64,000 nucleotides of DNA from Ghiorsea sp. (GCA_027080505.1 JALWRX010000112.1:47744-111743), one strand, 5' to 3'. Positions 10,308-20,950 are shown, numbered from the stretch's first letter. Notes: a model not told the origin generated them from the letters alone. Made by a program: numbers and translations.

Positions 10308-10649
10308 TTAACTACGTTCGCTCACAGCCACTGTTACATGACTATGACGATGAAAACGCTGGCGCATACGACCCATACCTTTTGGACGGTAACGCTTCAA
10401 AACTTCACCTTGGTCGACTGTAATTGTTGAAATCAACAAATTATCCACATCCAAACCATTGTTTTGCTCAGCATTAGCAACCGCAGACTTCACAACCTTC
10501 TCAATCACACGCGCTGCTTTCTTAGGCGACAATGACAATGCGGCAAGCGCACGATCTACAGGCAACCCACGAACAGCATTGGCTACTGTGCGAACTTTTT
10601 GTGCGCTAATATGTGCATTTTTATGCACCGCACGTACTTCTACAGACAT
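10308..10649 (-). CDS. rplV: 50S ribosomal protein L22
   Basis: L22 lines the peptide exit tunnel; its beta-hairpin loop is a macrolide resistance site. The 113-residue product has the AQKVRTVANAVRG segment and the hairpin with YRPKGMGRMRQRFHRHSHVT. It sits between rpsS and rpsC. Confidence 0.98.
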   Translation of the reverse strand: MSVEVRAVHKNAHISAQKVRTVANAVRGLPVDRALAALSLSPKKAARVIEKVVKSAVANAEQNNGLDVDNLLISTITVDQGEVLKRYRPKGMGRMRQRFHRHSHVTVAVSERS

Positions 10650-10655
10650 AACTAC

Positions 10656-10934
10656 TTACCTCTTCCGTGCTTTTTTGTCTGCACCGTGACCATAATAAGT
10701 ACGCGTTGGAGAAAACTCGCCCAACTTGTGACCCACCATGTTCTCAGAAACAAAAACAGGGATAAACTTGTTACCGTTATGAACAGCAAAATTCAAACCT
10801 ACAAAATCAGGTGAAATTGTAGAACGACGTGACCAAGTTTTGATCACACCTTTTTTTCCATTCTCTACAGCAGCCAAAACCTTCTTTTCAAGAGAAGCTT
10901 CAATGTATGGACCTTTCTTTAATGAACGCGCCAT
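10656..10934 (-). CDS. rpsS: 30S ribosomal protein S19
   Basis: S19 lies in the 30S head beside S13. The 92-residue protein begins [15 protein letters not shown] and has the conserved [21 protein letters not shown] end. Order rplB-rpsS-rplV is standard. Confidence 0.98.
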   Translation of the reverse strand: MARSLKKGPYIEASLEKKVLAAVENGKKGVIKTWSRRSTISPDFVGLNFAVHNGNKFIPVFVSENMVGHKLGEFSPTRTYYGHGADKKARKR

Positions 10935-10942
10935 GTGCTACC

Positions 10943-11773
10943 TCACTTCTGATTACGACGACGAACAATATCACGATTCGAAGTCTTATTCTTTTTACGA
11001 GTCTTACGACCCTTGGTTGGAACACCCCAAGGTGTTACTGGGTGACGACCACCTGATGTACGCCCTTCACCACCACCATGTGGATGGTCAACTGGGTTCA
11101 TTGCTACACCACGAACATGTGGACGCTTACCTAACCAACGTGAACGACCAGCTTTACCAATCTTTTGGTTTGAATGATCAGCATTACCAATCACACCAAC
11201 ACTTGCCATACAACGCAAATCAACTTTACGAAACTCACCAGATGGTAATTTCAAAATAGCTTTACCATTTTCTTTACCCATAAGCTGAACAGATGCGCCT
11301 GCAGTACGTGCCATTTGACCGCCCTTACCTGGCTTCATTTCAACGTTGTGTAGCATAGTACCCACACGAATATTACCTAATGGCAACGCATTACCTGGAC
11401 GAATCTCTGCTTCGGGACCTGAAACAACTTTGTCACCAGCACGTAGCCCTTGCGGAGCTAAAATATAACGCTTGTCACCATTTGAAAAAACAACCAATGC
11501 AATGTGCGCTGTGCGATTCGGGTCATATTCAAGGCGCGCAACCTTACCTTCAATTCCTTGATTGTCACGTTTAAAATCAACCAAGCGATAAAGACGCTTA
11601 TGACCGCCACCACGGTGGCGAGAAGTGATACGACCATTGTTGTTACGACCGCCAGATTTTGTAAGACCTTCTGTCAAACGTGCTTCTGGAGCACCTTTGT
11701 ACAAATCAGGGTTTACAATCGCAACGCGTCCACGAACACCATTGGTCATTGGTTTCCAAACTTTAATTGCCAT
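10943..11773 (-). CDS. rplB: 50S ribosomal protein L2
   Basis: L2 is needed for subunit association and peptidyl transfer. The 276 residues contain the SH3-like and OB domains, and the C-terminal [19 protein letters not shown] segment with the invariant histidine. The start and length are normal. Confidence 0.99.
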   Translation of the reverse strand: MAIKVWKPMTNGVRGRVAIVNPDLYKGAPEARLTEGLTKSGGRNNNGRITSRHRGGGHKRLYRLVDFKRDNQGIEGKVARLEYDPNRTAHIALVVFSNGDKRYILAPQGLRAGDKVVSGPEAEIRPGNALPLGNIRVGTMLHNVEMKPGKGGQMARTAGASVQLMGKENGKAILKLPSGEFRKVDLRCMASVGVIGNADHSNQKIGKAGRSRWLGKRPHVRGVAMNPVDHPHGGGEGRTSGGRHPVTPWGVPTKGRKTRKKNKTSNRDIVRRRNQK

Positions 11774-11776
11774 GTC

Positions 11777-12076
11777 TTATGCCTCTTCCGCTACTTCTAG
11801 CGACTGGCCTTCAACCAAACGCACGATAGCTTTACGATAACCAGAACGGGTTCCTGTGTGCATGCCACGGCGTTTTTCCTTGCTAGGCAAGTTCACAACC
11901 TGAACCTTTTCAACTTTTACTTCAAAAATAGCCTCAACTGCTGCTTTTACTTGAAGCTTTGTTGCATCTGGTGCTACGCGAAATGTATATTGATTCGCAT
12001 CACCAGTAGCTTTGTAGCTTTTTTCAGTAATTACAGGCTTACGGAGCGTATTAAAGTGATGATATTTTGCACTCAT
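11777..12076 (-). CDS. rplW: 50S ribosomal protein L23
   Basis: L23 sits at the tunnel exit and docks trigger factor and SRP. The 99-residue protein shows KPVITEKSYKATGDANQYTF and the KVEKVQVVNLPSKEKRRG segment. Its start overlaps the rplD stop by four bases (ATGA), so translation of the two is likely coupled. Confidence 0.97.
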   Translation of the reverse strand: MSAKYHHFNTLRKPVITEKSYKATGDANQYTFRVAPDATKLQVKAAVEAIFEVKVEKVQVVNLPSKEKRRGMHTGTRSGYRKAIVRLVEGQSLEVAEEA

Positions 12077-12702
12077 CCTTCACCTCCCAAGCGTTTTTCT
12101 AGGTTTGACAATGCTTCTTCAGTCACAACCAAGTGATCAAATTTCAGCATATCATGTAAATTCATTTGACCATCTAGCACAACCTTACTTAAAGGAACAT
12201 TGCGACCTGAAAGCTCAACTTCATGATTATTTTCAGCCAATACAAACAAACCTGATTCAACTTTTAATGCATCACGAACTTTGATGAATGCTTTTGTTTT
12301 GGTTTCTTTCAACTCAAGCTTATTCACTACAATCAAACGACCCTCACGCAAAGCATCAGACAAAACCAAAGCAGTTGCTAAACGGCGCTCTTTCTTGTTA
12401 ATACGTGTGTTATAATCATGGGGCTGTGGACCGTGAGCTGTACCACCGTGGCGCATTTGCGCTGCACGCGTTGTACCTTGACGCGCACGACCAGTACCTT
12501 TTTGCTTAAATGGTTTTTTACCGCCACCAGAAACATCAGCAACCGTTTTTGTGCTATGTGTACCGGCACGTTGCGCTCTAGCCAAAGCATTATACACGCG
12601 ATGAACCAAACCATTATCTGCTTCTAAGCCGAAAACGTTCGCATTCAAATCACGAGAGCCGACTTCTTTATTATTTTGATCAACAATCTTAACTGTTGTC
12701 AC
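12073..12702 (-). CDS. rplD: 50S ribosomal protein L4
   Basis: L4 lines the exit tunnel and in E. coli is the autoregulator of the S10 operon. The 209-residue product has the tunnel loop with KKPFKQKGTGRARQGTTRA and HGGTAHGPQPHDY. It starts one base after the rplC stop. Confidence 0.97.
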   Translation of the reverse strand: MTTVKIVDQNNKEVGSRDLNANVFGLEADNGLVHRVYNALARAQRAGTHSTKTVADVSGGGKKPFKQKGTGRARQGTTRAAQMRHGGTAHGPQPHDYNTRINKKERRLATALVLSDALREGRLIVVNKLELKETKTKAFIKVRDALKVESGLFVLAENNHEVELSGRNVPLSKVVLDGQMNLHDMLKFDHLVVTEEALSNLEKRLGGEG

Positions 12703-12703
12703 C

Positions 12704-13336
12704 TTATGCTCCCTTCACCGCAGGACGAAGCTCAAGTAAACCGTTCTTAGCACCAGGTACAGCACCTTTCACTAGAATACGATTTTGTTCTTCATCAATG
12801 CGAACAATTTCAATATTTTGCGTCGTAATGCGCTTATCACCATAGTGACCAGGCATTTTCTTACCAGGAAATACACGACCAGGCCATTGGCACTGACCCG
12901 TAGAGCCCATTTGCCTATGTACTTTTTCAGCACCATGTGATGCACGACCACCGCCGAAGTTATAACGCTTCATTACACCTGCGAAACCACGACCTTTTGA
13001 TGTACCTGAAATATCCAGCTTTTGCCCTGCTTCAAATAGGGTTGCTGTCAAATCTTGACCCAACTCTAATTCAGGCTCTGCATCTGTTCTAAATTCCATC
13101 AAGCCACCCATAGCTTCTTGACCTTGACGGGCATAGTGACCTTGCACAGCACGAGAAACTACTTTTTTAGCTTTACCGAAACCTACTTGAACAGCGTTGT
13201 AACCATCTTTTGCTGATGTGCGCAAAGAAATCACCTTGCACGGTTCAACATTAAGAACAGTTACAGGAACAACTGAACCATCTTCAGCGAAAACCTGTGT
13301 CATACCCGCTTTACGGGCAATTAAACCTGTACTCAT
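12704..13336 (-). CDS. rplC: 50S ribosomal protein L3
   Basis: L3 reaches the peptidyl-transferase centre. The 210 residues contain GRASHGAEKVHRQMGSTGQ, which includes the conserved Gln methylated by PrmB in enterics, and GKKMPGHYGDKRIT. It lies between rpsJ and rplD. Confidence 0.98.
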   Translation of the reverse strand: MSTGLIARKAGMTQVFAEDGSVVPVTVLNVEPCKVISLRTSAKDGYNAVQVGFGKAKKVVSRAVQGHYARQGQEAMGGLMEFRTDAEPELELGQDLTATLFEAGQKLDISGTSKGRGFAGVMKRYNFGGGRASHGAEKVHRQMGSTGQCQWPGRVFPGKKMPGHYGDKRITTQNIEIVRIDEEQNRILVKGAVPGAKNGLLELRPAVKGA

Positions 13337-13347
13337 GACAACGCCCC

Positions 13348-13656
13348 TTAAAGTTTAATTTCAACATCGACGCCAGACGGAAGATCTAGCTTCATCAACG
13401 CATCCACAGTTTGTGGTGTTGGTTTATCGATGTCTAATAGACGCTTATGCGTCCGAATTTCAAATTGTTCACGCGAATCTTTATATTTATGCGGTGAACG
13501 AATCACGCAGAACTTACGGATTTTAGTTGGAATCGGAATAGGACCCCGAACTGTTGCTCCAGTACGTTTTGCTGTTTCTACAATGTCTTGAGCACTTTTG
13601 TCTAAAATTCTATGATCAAAAGCTTTCAAGCGAATACGAATAGTTTGAGTTGACAT
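13348..13656 (-). CDS. rpsJ: 30S ribosomal protein S10
   Basis: S10 is a 30S head protein that also acts as NusE in transcription antitermination. The 102-residue protein shows [17 protein letters not shown] and the RTHKRLLDI segment. It lies only 13 bases downstream of tuf, so the str and S10 operons probably run together here. Confidence 0.98.
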   Translation of the reverse strand: MSTQTIRIRLKAFDHRILDKSAQDIVETAKRTGATVRGPIPIPTKIRKFCVIRSPHKYKDSREQFEIRTHKRLLDIDKPTPQTVDALMKLDLPSGVDVEIKL

Positions 13657-13669
13657 GTATACTCTCGAA

Positions 13670-14860
13670 TTACTTGTTAATATCAGTTACAACGCCAGCG
13701 CCAACTGTGCGTCCACCTTCGCGGATAGCGAAACGAAGCTCTTTATCCATTGCGATTGGTGTAATCAATGTTACGTCCATAGCGACATTATCGCCAGGCA
13801 TGACCATTTCAGTGCCTTCAGGTAGCTTAACAGAACCAGTCACGTCAGTTGTACGGAAGTAAAACTGTGGACGGTAACCGTCGAAGAATGGCGTATGACG
13901 ACCACCTTCATCTTTGTTCAAAATATATGCTTCAGCTTTGAACTCAGTATGTGGTGTGATTGAACCTGGCTTAGCCAATACTTGACCACGCTCAACATCT
14001 TCACGTTTTGTACCACGAAGCAATGCGCCTACGTTATCACCAGCTTCACCACGATCGAGAAGCTTACGGAACATTTCAACACCAGTACAAGTGGTTGCAG
14101 TCGTTGGACGAATACCAACAATTTCAATATCATCACCAACGTTAAGAACACCAGACTCAATACGACCTGTTACAACTGTACCACGACCAGAGATAGAAAA
14201 CACATCTTCGATTGGCATCAAGAATGGCTTATCAACATCACGTGTTGGTGTTGGAATATAAGAATCCACAGCATCCATCAATTTCATGATAGCTTGTGAA
14301 CCAATTTCAGAAGTATCACCTTCCAATGCTTTAAGTGCAGAACCAGTAATCACTGGAATATCATCACCTGGGAAGTCGTAAGAGTCCAAAAGTTCACGAA
14401 CTTCCATTTCTACCAATTCAAGCAGCTCTTCATCATCAACCATGTCTGCTTTGTTCAAGAAAACAACCAAGTGAGGTACATTTACTTGGCGAGCAAGCAA
14501 TACGTGTTCACGCGTTTGTGGCATTGGACCATCTGCAGCCGACACAACCAAGATACCACCATCCATTTGTGCAGCACCTGTAATCATGTTTTTCACATAG
14601 TCAGCATGCCCTGGGCAGTCAACGTGTGCATAGTGACGTGTTGCCGTTTCATATTCAACGTGTGCAGTTGAAATGGTAATACCACGCTCACGCTCTTCTG
14701 GAGCACCATCAATATCGCCGTAATCTTTAAACTCTGCACCACCAGCTTCAGCCAATACTTTGGTGATTGCTGCTGTTAATGTGGTTTTGCCGTGATCCAC
14801 GTGACCAATCGTACCAATGTTCACATGCGGCTTATTACGTTCAAACTTTTCCTTAGACAT
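13670..14860 (-). CDS. tuf: Elongation factor Tu
   Basis: EF-Tu is the GTPase that brings aminoacyl-tRNA to the ribosome. The G1 loop GHVDHGKT is at residues 19-26, the G3 motif DCPGH and the G4 motif NKAD follow, and the effector region has RERGITI. The 396-residue length is standard, with domains 2 and 3 intact. It follows fusA. A second tuf copy, common in proteobacteria, is not in this window. Confidence 0.99.
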   Translation of the reverse strand: MSKEKFERNKPHVNIGTIGHVDHGKTTLTAAITKVLAEAGGAEFKDYGDIDGAPEERERGITISTAHVEYETATRHYAHVDCPGHADYVKNMITGAAQMDGGILVVSAADGPMPQTREHVLLARQVNVPHLVVFLNKADMVDDEELLELVEMEVRELLDSYDFPGDDIPVITGSALKALEGDTSEIGSQAIMKLMDAVDSYIPTPTRDVDKPFLMPIEDVFSISGRGTVVTGRIESGVLNVGDDIEIVGIRPTTATTCTGVEMFRKLLDRGEAGDNVGALLRGTKREDVERGQVLAKPGSITPHTEFKAEAYILNKDEGGRHTPFFDGYRPQFYFRTTDVTGSVKLPEGTEMVMPGDNVAMDVTLITPIAMDKELRFAIREGGRTVGAGVVTDINK

Positions 14861-14870
14861 TTACTTTCTC

Positions 14871-16949
14871 CTAACCTTTTACGCTTGCAATAATTTCTTC
14901 AGTAATGTTACGTGGTACTTCTTCATAATGTACAAACTGCATGGTATATGTTGCACGACCTTGCGACATAGAACGCAAGTTTGTTGAATAACCAAACATT
15001 TCCGACAATGGAACCTCAGCATCAACAACCTTAGCAATACCACGGTCATTCATACCTTGAATTTTACCACGACGACGATTCAAATCGCCAACGATATCAC
15101 CCATGTAATCTTCAGGTGTTACCACTTCAACTTTCATAATCGGCTCAAGAATAACTGGCTGACATTGCTCACAACCTTTACGGAAGCCCATAGATGCAGC
15201 GACTTTAAATGCCATTTCATTCGAGTCCACATCATGATAAGAGCCATCAACAAGCGCAACCTTGATATCCACCATAGGATAACCTGCCAAGACACCATTT
15301 TGCATCGCTTCTTCACAGCCTTTGCCTACTGCTGGGATATATTCACGCGGAACCACACCACCAGTAATCTTATCTTCAAACTCAAATCCGCCACCAGCTT
15401 CCAAGGGTTCAATTTCTAACCAAACATGACCGAATTGACCACGACCACCAGACTGACGAACAAACTTACCTTCAAACTTACCAGAACCACGAATGGTTTC
15501 ACGATACGCCACCTGAGGCTTACCAATATTTGCATCCACCTTAAATTCACGTTTTAAGCGATCAACCAGAATCTCTAAATGCAGCTCACCCATACCTGAA
15601 ATAATGGTTTGACCTGTTTCTTCATCTGTTTTTACTCGGAAAGATGGATCTTCTGCAGCAAGTTTACCCAGTGCAACGCCCATTTTTTCTTGGTCAGCTT
15701 TAGTCTTAGGCTCAATTGCCACAGAAATTACTGGTTCAGGGAATTCCATACGCTCAAGCACAATTGGATTATCCATGTCACAAAGCGTATCACCTGTAGT
15801 GGTCACCTTAAGACCAACGGCTGCGGCAATATCACCCGCACGCACTTCTTTAATCTCTTTACGGTCATTGGCATGCATTTGCAAAATACGACCCACACGC
15901 TCACGTTTGTTTTTCACAGAGTTCAAAACATAAGAGCCTGATTCCAATACACCTGAATAGACACGGAAGAAAGTCAACACACCCACGAATGGGTCGGTCA
16001 TCACTTTAAATGCCAATGAAGAGAATGGAACATCATCCGAAGACACGCGCTCATCTTCTTCGTCCGAATCCACTTTAACACCTTTAATTGCAGGAACATC
16101 AACTGGCGCAGGCATATAATCAGTTACTGCATCCAACAAAGTTTGTACACCCTTGTTTTTGAATGCTGTACCACACAATACTGGGATAATTGAAATATCC
16201 AAAACTGCTTTACGAATAGCAGCTTTAAGCTGATCTTCTGGGATATCTTCACCTTCCAGATGCTTTTCCATCAAATCTTCATCTACCATGGATACCGCAT
16301 CCATAAGAATTTCACGGTATTCATCAGCTTGATCTTGCAATTCGGCAGGAATATCTTCGATGGAATAATCAGAGCCCATGGCCTCATCATTCCACACATA
16401 AGCTTTCATGCTTACCAAATCAATCACACCTTTAAAAGCATCTTCAGCACCAATCGGTACATTCAATGGCACAGCGTTATGACCCAGTTGATTAGTGATC
16501 TCATCCACAACACGGAAGAACTCAGCACCAGTACGATCCATTTTATTTACAAATGCAATACGTGGAACACTATAACGATCCGCTTGACGCCAAACTGTTT
16601 CAGATTGTGGCTGAACACCACCCACTGCACAAAAAACACCAACAGCACCATCAAGCACACGCAAAGAACGCTCTACTTCGATTGTAAAGTCCACGTGCCC
16701 AGGTGTGTCGATAATATTAATATGGTGATTATTCCAGCTACAGGTTGTAGCTGCAGATGTGATAGTAATACCACGCTCTTGTTCTTGTTCCATCCAGTCC
16801 ATTGTTGCCGCACCATCGTGAACTTCACCGATTTTATGCGAAACGCCAGTATAGAAAAGGATACGCTCTGTGATGGTAGTTTTACCCGCATCAATATGCG
16901 CCATAATACCAATATTACGCACACGCTCTAGTGGTGTCTGTCTTGCCAC
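14871..16949 (-). CDS. fusA: Elongation factor G
   Basis: EF-G is the translocase GTPase of the ribosome, also used in ribosome recycling. The 692 residues begin with the GTPase domain ([22 protein letters not shown]), followed by domains II-V. The C-terminal half has the [14 protein letters not shown] and [15 protein letters not shown] segments. It sits between rpsG and tuf. A 102-base gap separates it from rpsG, the longest gap in the superoperon; I see no hairpin or promoter in it. Confidence 0.99.
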   Translation of the reverse strand: MARQTPLERVRNIGIMAHIDAGKTTITERILFYTGVSHKIGEVHDGAATMDWMEQEQERGITITSAATTCSWNNHHINIIDTPGHVDFTIEVERSLRVLDGAVGVFCAVGGVQPQSETVWRQADRYSVPRIAFVNKMDRTGAEFFRVVDEITNQLGHNAVPLNVPIGAEDAFKGVIDLVSMKAYVWNDEAMGSDYSIEDIPAELQDQADEYREILMDAVSMVDEDLMEKHLEGEDIPEDQLKAAIRKAVLDISIIPVLCGTAFKNKGVQTLLDAVTDYMPAPVDVPAIKGVKVDSDEEDERVSSDDVPFSSLAFKVMTDPFVGVLTFFRVYSGVLESGSYVLNSVKNKRERVGRILQMHANDRKEIKEVRAGDIAAAVGLKVTTTGDTLCDMDNPIVLERMEFPEPVISVAIEPKTKADQEKMGVALGKLAAEDPSFRVKTDEETGQTIISGMGELHLEILVDRLKREFKVDANIGKPQVAYRETIRGSGKFEGKFVRQSGGRGQFGHVWLEIEPLEAGGGFEFEDKITGGVVPREYIPAVGKGCEEAMQNGVLAGYPMVDIKVALVDGSYHDVDSNEMAFKVAASMGFRKGCEQCQPVILEPIMKVEVVTPEDYMGDIVGDLNRRRGKIQGMNDRGIAKVVDAEVPLSEMFGYSTNLRSMSQGRATYTMQFVHYEEVPRNITEEIIASVKG

Positions 16950-17051
16950 GATACTACTCCTCTTCTAACCTAAACTGTTTAGAACAATATAAATCTTTTA
17001 ATTTTCAATCTACGCCACTTTACGCAAGCGACCAGCGATAAAACCAAATAC

Positions 17052-17522
17052 TTACCAGCGGAAATGAGAGAACGCTTTGTTCGCCTCAGCCATGCGATGC
17101 GTTTCATCACGCTTCTTGTATGCTCCGCCACGCTCATTAATTGCGTCAACCATCTCATTACCTAGGCGTTCCGCCATAGTTTGCTCAGAGCGCTTACGTG
17201 AATATTCAATCAACCAACGCACAGCCAATGATTGCTGGCGGCGATCAGATACCTCAATTGGCACTTGATACGTTGCACCACCAACACGGCGGGATTTAAC
17301 CTCAACCAACGGACGAATAGCATCCAACGCTTTATGAATCATATCCAATTCTTTTTCGCCTGTTTTGGCTGCTGCAATTTCCATTGCACCGTAAACAATA
17401 GCCTCAGCTTTTGCTTTTTTACCATCCAACATGATCGCATTCACGACAGTTGAAACAGTTGTATCACCAAATTTTGCATCCGGAGTTAACGGACGACGTG
17501 TGACGGGACCTTTACGTGGCAT
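17052..17522 (-). CDS. rpsG: 30S ribosomal protein S7
   Basis: S7 nucleates the 30S head and in E. coli represses the str operon. The 156-residue product has the LMLDGKKAKAE-like segment, VEVKSRRVGGATYQVP and the helical C-terminus ending HRMAEANKAFSHFRW. It lies between rpsL and fusA. Confidence 0.98.
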   Translation of the reverse strand: MPRKGPVTRRPLTPDAKFGDTTVSTVVNAIMLDGKKAKAEAIVYGAMEIAAAKTGEKELDMIHKALDAIRPLVEVKSRRVGGATYQVPIEVSDRRQQSLAVRWLIEYSRKRSEQTMAERLGNEMVDAINERGGAYKKRDETHRMAEANKAFSHFRW

Positions 17523-17537
17523 TTCTTAATTCCTCTC

Positions 17538-17909
17538 TTACTTCGGACGCTTGGCGCCGTACTTCGAGCGAGCCTGCTTACGGCCTTCAACACCCGTAGT
17601 ATCCAACACACCACGCAATACATGATAACGAACACCTGGTAAATCTTTTACACGTCCACCACGAATTAATACAACACTATGCTCTTGCAAACGGTGACCT
17701 TCACCTGGAATATATGCTGTTACTTCATGACCATTGGTCAAACGAACACGAGCCACCTTACGCAAAGCCGAGTTAGGCTTCTTAGGTGTTGTTGTATAAA
17801 CACGCGTACAAACACCACGACGTTGTGGGCATGCTTGTAATGCAGGAACTTTGTTAATTTTTCGCTTATCTTTACGAGACTTGCGAATCAATTGATTGAT
17901 AGTTGGCAT
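17538..17909 (-). CDS. rpsL: 30S ribosomal protein S12
   Basis: S12 is at the decoding centre and is the classical streptomycin-resistance target. The 123 residues include [16 protein letters not shown] and the [14 protein letters not shown] loop, whose Asp is beta-methylthiolated in E. coli. It is the first ribosomal gene of the superoperon. Only 26 bases separate it from the upstream ion-channel gene, so the promoter must lie within or beyond that gene. Confidence 0.98.
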   Translation of the reverse strand: MPTINQLIRKSRKDKRKINKVPALQACPQRRGVCTRVYTTTPKKPNSALRKVARVRLTNGHEVTAYIPGEGHRLQEHSVVLIRGGRVKDLPGVRYHVLRGVLDTTGVEGRKQARSKYGAKRPK

Positions 17910-17935
17910 CGTTACCTCTTAAAACTTTCCTCTAC

Positions 17936-18682
17936 TTACATCTTTGCTTTTTTAAGACGCAGCTTCCGAGGGCGGCGAACCTTAGGGGCGAGCACATCGG
18001 CTGTCAACTTTTTTCTTAGCCTGTTATTTTCACTGCCTTTCTTGACATCATCTAAGCTTATTTGTTCTACAAAATAGGTTAAATTTGCAATCATCAATGA
18101 ATATAGCGTAATACCAAAAAGCATAGTCATCACTGCCAATATTCTACCAGGAGGTGTAATAGGCACAATGTCGCCATAACCCACGGTTGTAAGGGTAACA
18201 AAAGCCCACCATAAACCATCACTCACCGTTGAAAAAGCAGGGTTTATATCTTGCTCCAAAAGAAACATACCAGCACCGAACAAAAATACCACGCCAAATA
18301 CAAGTGCTAAAGCTGCAGGCAAGCTTTCTCCCGACAACACCAACAAGTGCAAAAGTTTATGCCTATTCTTACGAAATACTGCGCTCAAACGTAATACAGG
18401 ACCTAAACCAGCAACTTTAAATGCCACCAGTAAACGTAAAAATGGAGAAGACAGTAATACAACCAACACTAGGTCTAGCCAGTTCGCTCTTAAATAACCA
18501 TGTTTATCATCAGAAACAAACCAACGCAAAAAGAAAAGAAAAACAAACAAGAAAAGTATGCCCACACCCAACCAATCAGGTGCAGCCTTCCAAAACGGTG
18601 CACCCACTGCAACCAAGGTAACTATCAGCAACAATGCATCTAGCACCTTCTTCAATAAGATATGTTTAAACTCTTTGTTCAT
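17936..18682 (-). CDS. Voltage-gated-like potassium channel
   Basis: A 248-residue inner-membrane ion channel of the six-segment type. The selectivity filter TTVGYGD is at residues 165-171, preceded by a pore helix (SDGLWWAFVTL) and followed by an S6 helix (about 179-206). Residues 83-108 hold spaced basic residues (R83, K89, R98, R104, K105, R107), resembling an S4 voltage sensor. The C-terminal tail (about 218-248) is strongly basic and has no RCK or cyclic-nucleotide domain. The gene starts five bases after the YqhA-like gene and ends 26 bases before rpsL. The exact gating stimulus cannot be told from sequence. Confidence 0.85.
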   Translation of the reverse strand: MNKEFKHILLKKVLDALLLIVTLVAVGAPFWKAAPDWLGVGILFLFVFLFFLRWFVSDDKHGYLRANWLDLVLVVLLSSPFLRLLVAFKVAGLGPVLRLSAVFRKNRHKLLHLLVLSGESLPAALALVFGVVFLFGAGMFLLEQDINPAFSTVSDGLWWAFVTLTTVGYGDIVPITPPGRILAVMTMLFGITLYSLMIANLTYFVEQISLDDVKKGSENNRLRKKLTADVLAPKVRRPRKLRLKKAKM

Positions 18683-18687
18683 GAAGT

Positions 18688-19200
18688 TTAATGTTTTGCA
18701 CTTGACTTATGGCTAAAATAACTCGCCAACGAAACCATCAAAATACCTGCACCCATATATAATATGTTTAAAGGGTCATCAAAAGTCACATGCAGCACGT
18801 TTTTAAAGAAGGCTACAATCAGAATCATCAGAATAACTTTGCCCAAACGATCTTTTAAATCATCAAGTGTATTAATCACCAAGATATTACTTGAAGACTT
18901 ATCTCCGTGTGCAATCTCTATCTTATCAATAAACAATTCATAAAGACCAAGTGCAAAAATCAACAGCACCGTAGCCAGTAAGAAATCATCAACCGCTGTA
19001 ATAATATGACTAACTGCTCTTGTATGAAAATCAGGGTAATCTTTACCAAAGAATGTCATCTCGATATAATCAATGGCTAAATGCCCCATATCTGCAGCAG
19101 ACAACAAAAACAATAGCAGCATACCTACGATTGATGACACCACGGCTAACATCACGATATACCGTGAGTTCCACAACATTGATTCAAATAAACTTTTCAT
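18688..19200 (-). CDS. YqhA/UPF0114 family membrane protein
   Basis: A 170-residue inner-membrane protein with about four hydrophobic segments (roughly residues 15-37, 62-85, 116-133 and 143-162). The sequence style, ESMLWNSRYIVMLAVV at the start and DDLKDRLGKVILMIL later, matches the YqhA (UPF0114) family, which has no established function. The gene is cotranscribed with the potassium channel (five-base gap), which hints at a shared role in membrane ion handling, but that is inference. Confidence 0.8.
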   Translation of the reverse strand: MKSLFESMLWNSRYIVMLAVVSSIVGMLLLFLLSAADMGHLAIDYIEMTFFGKDYPDFHTRAVSHIITAVDDFLLATVLLIFALGLYELFIDKIEIAHGDKSSSNILVINTLDDLKDRLGKVILMILIVAFFKNVLHVTFDDPLNILYMGAGILMVSLASYFSHKSSAKH

Positions 19201-19255
19201 GCTTGCCTCTCCAAATTACGCCTTTATTAGAGAGACAAAGCAAAAGGCTTGCCAG

Positions 19256-20662
19256 TTATATAAGCGTTGCTGCCTTAGTTACAAGCTCATCTTCATCAAC
19301 GAGCTTTTTATCGATTTTACAATATGCCGCACCCTCTTCAATGATAACATTCACTTCAGCCACACCATCTAAGGCGAGAAGCGTTTGTTCAATGCGTGAG
19401 GCATCCTGTTCATCCTTGGCTGATACTTTCAGTGTAAGCGTTGCCAAATACGGTGGCTCTGGCATAAAAGCCGCAATCAACCACCACACACCAAGCATAC
19501 CTGCCACAGTGAAAAATACATCAGCATAGTTATGCATGAGTGGGTCATACAAGAAGCCACCCAGCACCCCTCCAATAAACGCACCAAAGAACTGGCTGGT
19601 ATTAAACACACCCACGGCTGTACCTTTAGCCCCTGCAGGCGCATATTTAGAAACCAATGAAGGCATGCTTGCTTCCAAAGTGTTAAACCCTGTAAAAAAT
19701 ATCAGCAATGCCGCAACAATGCCCCAAAGCGAATCATGCAGGCTGGCAAACATCACGCATGCAATCATCAGCATGGCAATGGATAACAAGAATATCTTTT
19801 TCATTTTGCGCTTGGCTTCTGCTACGATAATCAAAGGAACCATCAGCACAAATGCCAGCAACATCACGGGTAAATACAATTTCCATTGCTCTGCTTGCGG
19901 CAATAAATTTTGATTGATGAGCACCAGTGGCAACACCACGAATAATGCTGTTAGCGACATATGCAACACAAATACACCCACATCTAAACGCAGCAATGCG
20001 CCATGCTTGAGCACATGTTTAAACATGCCCGTGGTCACTTCACTGTCTGAATGATGCCCTGTATTTTCTGGCTCTGGTACAATCAAATACAATACTAATA
20101 TAGATAGTATAGAAAAAGCTGCAGTCAGCATAAAGATACCCGATACACCCACCCACTCATTTAGAATCGGCGCAATCGCCATAGACACGGCAAATGACAT
20201 ACCAATCGTAATACCAATGCTCGCCATGGCTTTGGTGCGATGTTCTTCTCGGGTTAAATCGGCAGTTAATGCAATCACGGCTGCTGCCACAGCACCCGAG
20301 CCTTGAATAATACGCCCAATCAACACACCCATAATATCATCGGCCATACCCGCCATCACACTACCAATAGCAAAGATAATCATGCCTACTGCAATCACAG
20401 GTTTACGCCCAAACTTGTCCGACATCATACCAAATGGAATTTGGAACAGCGCTTGGGTTAAGCCATACGCACCAAGTGCAATCCCCACCAACTCGGGATG
20501 CTCTAACGCACCTTTAAGACCGTGCGCATAAGTTGAGAATACTGGGAGAATTAAAAATAAACCCATCATGCGCAGCGCAAAGATACTGGATAATGCGCTG
20601 ACAGATTTGCGCTCTTGCGCGTTCATGCCTGATGCTTTTGTTGATTTATCTGATTTTGCCAT
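19256..20662 (-). CDS. yajR: YajR-type MFS transporter with C-terminal YAM domain
   Basis: A 468-residue major facilitator superfamily protein of the inner membrane. The MFS motif A reads GMMSDKFGRKP, after transmembrane helix 2. Twelve membrane segments are followed by a soluble C-terminal ferredoxin-like domain (about residues 403-468), the arrangement known from E. coli YajR. YajR is a proton-driven transporter whose substrate is not settled. The start has a GAAGG site about 12 bases upstream. The gene is 55 bases upstream of the YqhA-like gene on the same strand. Confidence 0.82.
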   Translation of the reverse strand: MAKSDKSTKASGMNAQERKSVSALSSIFALRMMGLFLILPVFSTYAHGLKGALEHPELVGIALGAYGLTQALFQIPFGMMSDKFGRKPVIAVGMIIFAIGSVMAGMADDIMGVLIGRIIQGSGAVAAAVIALTADLTREEHRTKAMASIGITIGMSFAVSMAIAPILNEWVGVSGIFMLTAAFSILSILVLYLIVPEPENTGHHSDSEVTTGMFKHVLKHGALLRLDVGVFVLHMSLTALFVVLPLVLINQNLLPQAEQWKLYLPVMLLAFVLMVPLIIVAEAKRKMKKIFLLSIAMLMIACVMFASLHDSLWGIVAALLIFFTGFNTLEASMPSLVSKYAPAGAKGTAVGVFNTSQFFGAFIGGVLGGFLYDPLMHNYADVFFTVAGMLGVWWLIAAFMPEPPYLATLTLKVSAKDEQDASRIEQTLLALDGVAEVNVIIEEGAAYCKIDKKLVDEDELVTKAATLI

Positions 20663-20750
20663 GGATAGAGAACCTTCATATATAATAAGTTGTCGCGAAG
20701 CTTACGCTTTCGATTCAGCTTGTCACTTCTGAAAGGTTGGGTTTAATTTT

Positions 20751-20772
20751 TTCACCGCAGAGTTCCGCAGAG
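20751..20772. repeat. Half copy of a CAC-rich palindromic repeat
   Basis: A short stretch reading TTCACCGCAGAGTTCCGCAG resembles one arm of the repeats at 24213 and 60169, which also open with a CAC-rich arm next to purine-rich units. It is incomplete and has no matching second arm. It lies in the 341-base gap between yajR (start 20662) and the gene at 21004. Apart from this and the two palindromes listed next, I see nothing else in that gap. Confidence 0.4.
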
Positions 20773-20783
20773 TTTATTTAACT

Positions 20784-20841
20784 TGTCATGCCGACCAGCG
20801 TGGAGGCATCTTATAGATTTCTCGACAAGCTCGAAATGACA
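20784..20841. repeat. Dispersed palindromic repeat (TGTCAT...ATGACA)
   Basis: The 58-base element is bounded by TGTCAT at 20784-20789 and ATGACA at 20836-20841. On the minus strand it contains TTTCGAGCTTGTCGAGAAAT, the kind of sequence seen in widespread short repeats of many environmental bacteria. It probably has no gene product. A reading frame through it on the minus strand is a by-product of the repeat. Confidence 0.6.
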
Positions 20842-20855
20842 CTACCCCCCCTGCT

Positions 20856-20950
20856 ATAGCTGCGCCGAAGCACAAACAAAAGAAGGGATAAAGCAGAATG
20901 TTTTAATTCTGCGCCCGTTTTTGTTTGTTGGTGAGGAAATACGCAGCTAT
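20856..20950. repeat. Nested palindrome, possible structured RNA or MITE-like element
   Basis: Three pairs of inverted arms are nested within 95 bases: ATAGCTGCG (20856-20864) with CGCAGCTAT (20942-20950), ACAAACAAAA (20872-20881) with TTTTGTTTGT (20919-20928), and GCAGAAT (20893-20899) with ATTCTGC (20906-20912). The innermost loop is six bases. All three stems are perfect. This could fold as a long interrupted hairpin in RNA or as a cruciform. No coding sequence is evident. Confidence 0.6.
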
